A stretch of 64,000 nt of DNA from Paenibacillus pabuli (lineage in GTDB: Bacteria > Bacillota > Bacilli > Paenibacillales > Paenibacillaceae). The notes under the pieces were generated by a model. It was not told where the DNA came from. It was given only the letters and a program-made list of their open reading frames with translations, and searched no databases. This document shows, in pieces, positions 62,329 to 64,000 of the stretch. The DNA is taken from positions 1,364,001 to 1,428,000 of the forward strand of contig NZ_JBDOIO010000003.1 in assembly GCF_039831995.1 (NCBI RefSeq), in the 5' to 3' direction. The translations under genes were made by a program, and so were the position numbers. How positions within the stretch are numbered: position 1 is the first letter of the stretch; each line of letters opens with the position of its first letter.

Positions 62329-62493
62329 TCGGTATTCCCCCTGAACAATTCATTATAGTAACAGTCCCCGATGGATTGGGTCCCCAAAATACCTATACTT
62401 CTTTATATCGATTATTTTCTTGATTTTATGCATAGTTCAAACGACCTTAATCGCAAAAGGAAATACGAACGAGTAAGACTTTCTTCTCATTCA

Positions 62494-62508
62494 ATTATTT
62501 AAAATAAT
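62494..62508. repeat. AT-rich palindrome upstream of the HD-GYP gene
   Basis: ATTATTT-A-AAATAAT, a perfect 7-1-7 inverted repeat in the gap between the HD-GYP and UbiD genes. Role uncertain because the sequence is AT-rich. Confidence 0.3.
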
Positions 62509-62570
62509 CCCGGTTTTGCCGAATAAGGTACATCGAGTGTTACGTTTCATTGAGGTGGGAAAAATAACAA

Positions 62571-62590
62571 GCCCAAACCTCGGTTTGGGC
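62571..62590 (-). terminator. Terminator of the UbiD gene
   Basis: GCCCAAAC (62571-62578) with GTTTGGGC (62583-62590), 4-base loop; downstream on the minus strand is T-rich (TTGTTATTTTT). Confidence 0.7.
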
Positions 62591-62604
62591 CCATCCCTTT
62601 TTAG

Positions 62605-64000
62605 CTAAATCTTGACCGATGCCAGACTGGCTCCACTGACAAATAAGCGTTCAATGCTTTTCTCCACCGCAGGATCTGGTATAAGCGGCGGCGCCTGATG
62701 CGGCTTCACCCGAGCATCAATGATCATCTGGTCGCAGCCCCAGTGCTTATGCGTATAACTGCTGTTTACCCCATACATGTCGTGGGACGGATTGCTGCGT
62801 GTAAATGTAGCCCATAGGAAGTTGTTCAGGTTCGCACTCAGGAAAGAGCTGTCATCGCACAGGATGATCAACGGACAGGTATCGAGTCCTCCTTGTTCCT
62901 TCAGCATCTCTGCAAAGTGCTGCATTTCCCGCGCCGTCTCTTCATAACTCGTAAAAGCTGACGTCTGAATCGAAACGATCCCTGGCATAATCAGCTGCGC
63001 ATTCGTATAACCACGAATATTCTTCAAGGTATCCGGCACTTCTGTACATAACTCCCGAATCTTCTCACCGTAGGCTGCAAAAACAACCTTACTGCCGGTA
63101 TTTAGCCCCGTCCCTGAGTAATCCAGCGTATCGATGGTTGTATTGGTATGGAAGTGGATATCCCGCTGCAAATTCATGCGCTCCAGAATATAGGTCAGGA
63201 ATTCAACTTCGCGGTGGGTATCCAGCGGCTGCTGATCCTCAGCTGTAATAAACAGATACTTGGCCAGACTAAGCTGCCCCGTACCCAGAATACGATTCGC
63301 AATGGTCAGCAATTCCGTCGGCTGCTTCACCGTCTGATACGGCGTATAACGCTCACTTCCAATCGCAAACAACAGAGGATGCACACCGGCAGCGTCTACG
63401 GCATGTACTTCTTTGACACCCGGAATCTCCTGTTTGATGGCATCGCCCGTAATTTCATGAATCAGATCACCAAATGCCGTATCCTCCTGCGGGGGACGAC
63501 CCACAACCGTAAATGGCCAGATTGCATTAGGCTTCGCATACACTTTGTGCACCTTCATCAGCGGGAATTCATGCGTCAAGCTGTAATAGCCCAGATGATC
63601 CCCAAAGGGTCCCTCCGGTTTCGTTTCCCCTGGATATATATCTCCGGTAATGACAAAATCGGCATCATTGCTAATACAGTATCCATCCTTGTAGCTATAG
63701 CGGAAACGGCGTCCGGCGAGCAGACCGGCAAAGGTCAATTCGCTGAGACCCTCCGGTAACGGCATAACCGCAGATAGTGTATGAGCTGGAGGACCGCCGA
63801 TAAAGATACTGACTTTGAGCGGCTCCCCCTTTTTGACAGCCTTCGCCTGATGTATACCAATACCACGATGAATCTGATAGTGCAGCCCAATTTCCTTGTT
63901 CAATGCATAATCGTTGCCGTTTAGCTGAACACGATACATGCCCAAATTGGAGTTCATGATGCCCGGCTTATCCGGGTCCTCCGAATAAACCTGTGGCAAC
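62605..64000 (-). CDS. UbiD-family decarboxylase (N-terminus cut by window edge)
   Basis: The C-terminal 464 residues of a prenylated-FMN-dependent UbiD-type decarboxylase; the frame runs off the right edge, so the N-terminal part is missing (family length is about 500-610). NSNLGMYRVQLNG and the EGPFGDHLGYYSL segment, which carries a conserved active-site Glu, are clear. UbiD enzymes remove carboxyl groups from aromatic or unsaturated acids; the substrate here cannot be assigned. Confidence 0.92.
   Translation of the reverse strand, partial: LPQVYSEDPDKPGIMNSNLGMYRVQLNGNDYALNKEIGLHYQIHRGIGIHQAKAVKKGEPLKVSIFIGGPPAHTLSAVMPLPEGLSELTFAGLLAGRRFRYSYKDGYCISNDADFVITGDIYPGETKPEGPFGDHLGYYSLTHEFPLMKVHKVYAKPNAIWPFTVVGRPPQEDTAFGDLIHEITGDAIKQEIPGVKEVHAVDAAGVHPLLFAIGSERYTPYQTVKQPTELLTIANRILGTGQLSLAKYLFITAEDQQPLDTHREVEFLTYILERMNLQRDIHFHTNTTIDTLDYSGTGLNTGSKVVFAAYGEKIRELCTEVPDTLKNIRGYTNAQLIMPGIVSIQTSAFTSYEETAREMQHFAEMLKEQGGLDTCPLIILCDDSSFLSANLNNFLWATFTRSNPSHDMYGVNSSYTHKHWGCDQMIIDARVKPHQAPPLIPDPAVEKSIERLFVSGASLASVKI

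Noticed and set aside
1..64000. Prophage, insertion sequence, CRISPR array, rRNA or tRNA genes
   Set aside because: No integrase, transposase, regularly spaced repeats, cloverleaf or rRNA-like stretches were seen on either strand.

Overview
The window looks like a chromosomal segment of a Paenibacillus-type member of the Bacillales. The signs are a moderate GC content, strong AAGGAGG-type ribosome binding sites, frequent TTG and GTG starts, a secreted enzyme anchored by SLH domains, a BceRS/BceAB-type peptide-sensing module and many Bacillales-type families. I see no rRNA, tRNA, prophage, insertion sequence or CRISPR array. Most genes are single genes or short operons closed by clear intrinsic terminators, so it reads as ordinary chromosome with a few accessory modules.

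Layout. 1-2.7 kb: the N-terminal part of an NAD-dependent epimerase, a membrane-anchored cupredoxin, and an EamA-type transporter whose leader carries a purine-riboswitch-like aptamer fused to a terminator. 2.8-8 kb: three translationally coupled genes (TerB-domain protein, BrxD-like ATPase, Lhr-like DEVH helicase) that resemble a DNA-processing or defence module. 8-12.6 kb: heme oxygenase, a divergent Nif3-family protein, two half-size DMT transporters around a Crp/Fnr regulator, and a YebC-family protein. 12.9-16.5 kb: the sulfite reductase operon cysJI. 16.7-22.4 kb: a 1737-residue GH43/FN3/SLH surface enzyme behind a LacI-type operator. 22.4-30 kb: an ABC-F protein, a SET-domain protein, a four-gene operon (CBS-type ATPase, permease fused to a binding protein, atypical flavin disulfide oxidoreductase, DUF1349 protein) and a HesB-like protein.

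30-38 kb: D,D-carboxypeptidase, small membrane protein, nitroreductase, GyrI-like protein, M29 aminopeptidase, acyl-CoA synthetase, aldo/keto reductase and a divergent AraC regulator. 38-42 kb: Asp23 protein, AI-2E family permease and a VanRS-like two-component pair. Two copies of a structured repeat flank the permease gene. 42.2-43.7 kb: a frameshifted 4-hydroxyphenylacetate 3-hydroxylase gene. 43.9-48.6 kb: a Bce-type kinase, regulator and ABC transporter set with a matching regulator box before the transporter genes. 48.6-56.9 kb: GH3 lipoprotein, ene-reductase, secreted propeller-like protein, 2,3-butanediol dehydrogenase with a divergent LacI regulator and matched operators, and a hydroxyacid dehydrogenase. 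57-64 kb: an unknown gene coupled to a TetR regulator, divergent from an MFS exporter, two very small membrane proteins, an SRPBCC protein, an HD-GYP protein and the C-terminal part of a UbiD decarboxylase.

The signals most worth following are the variant purine riboswitch predicted to switch an exporter on (2.5-2.7 kb), the TerB/BrxD/helicase operon, the dispersed structured repeat at 38.6 and 39.9 kb, an operator motif shared between 43.8 and 53.1 kb, and the transporter-oxidoreductase operon at 24.8-29.4 kb.
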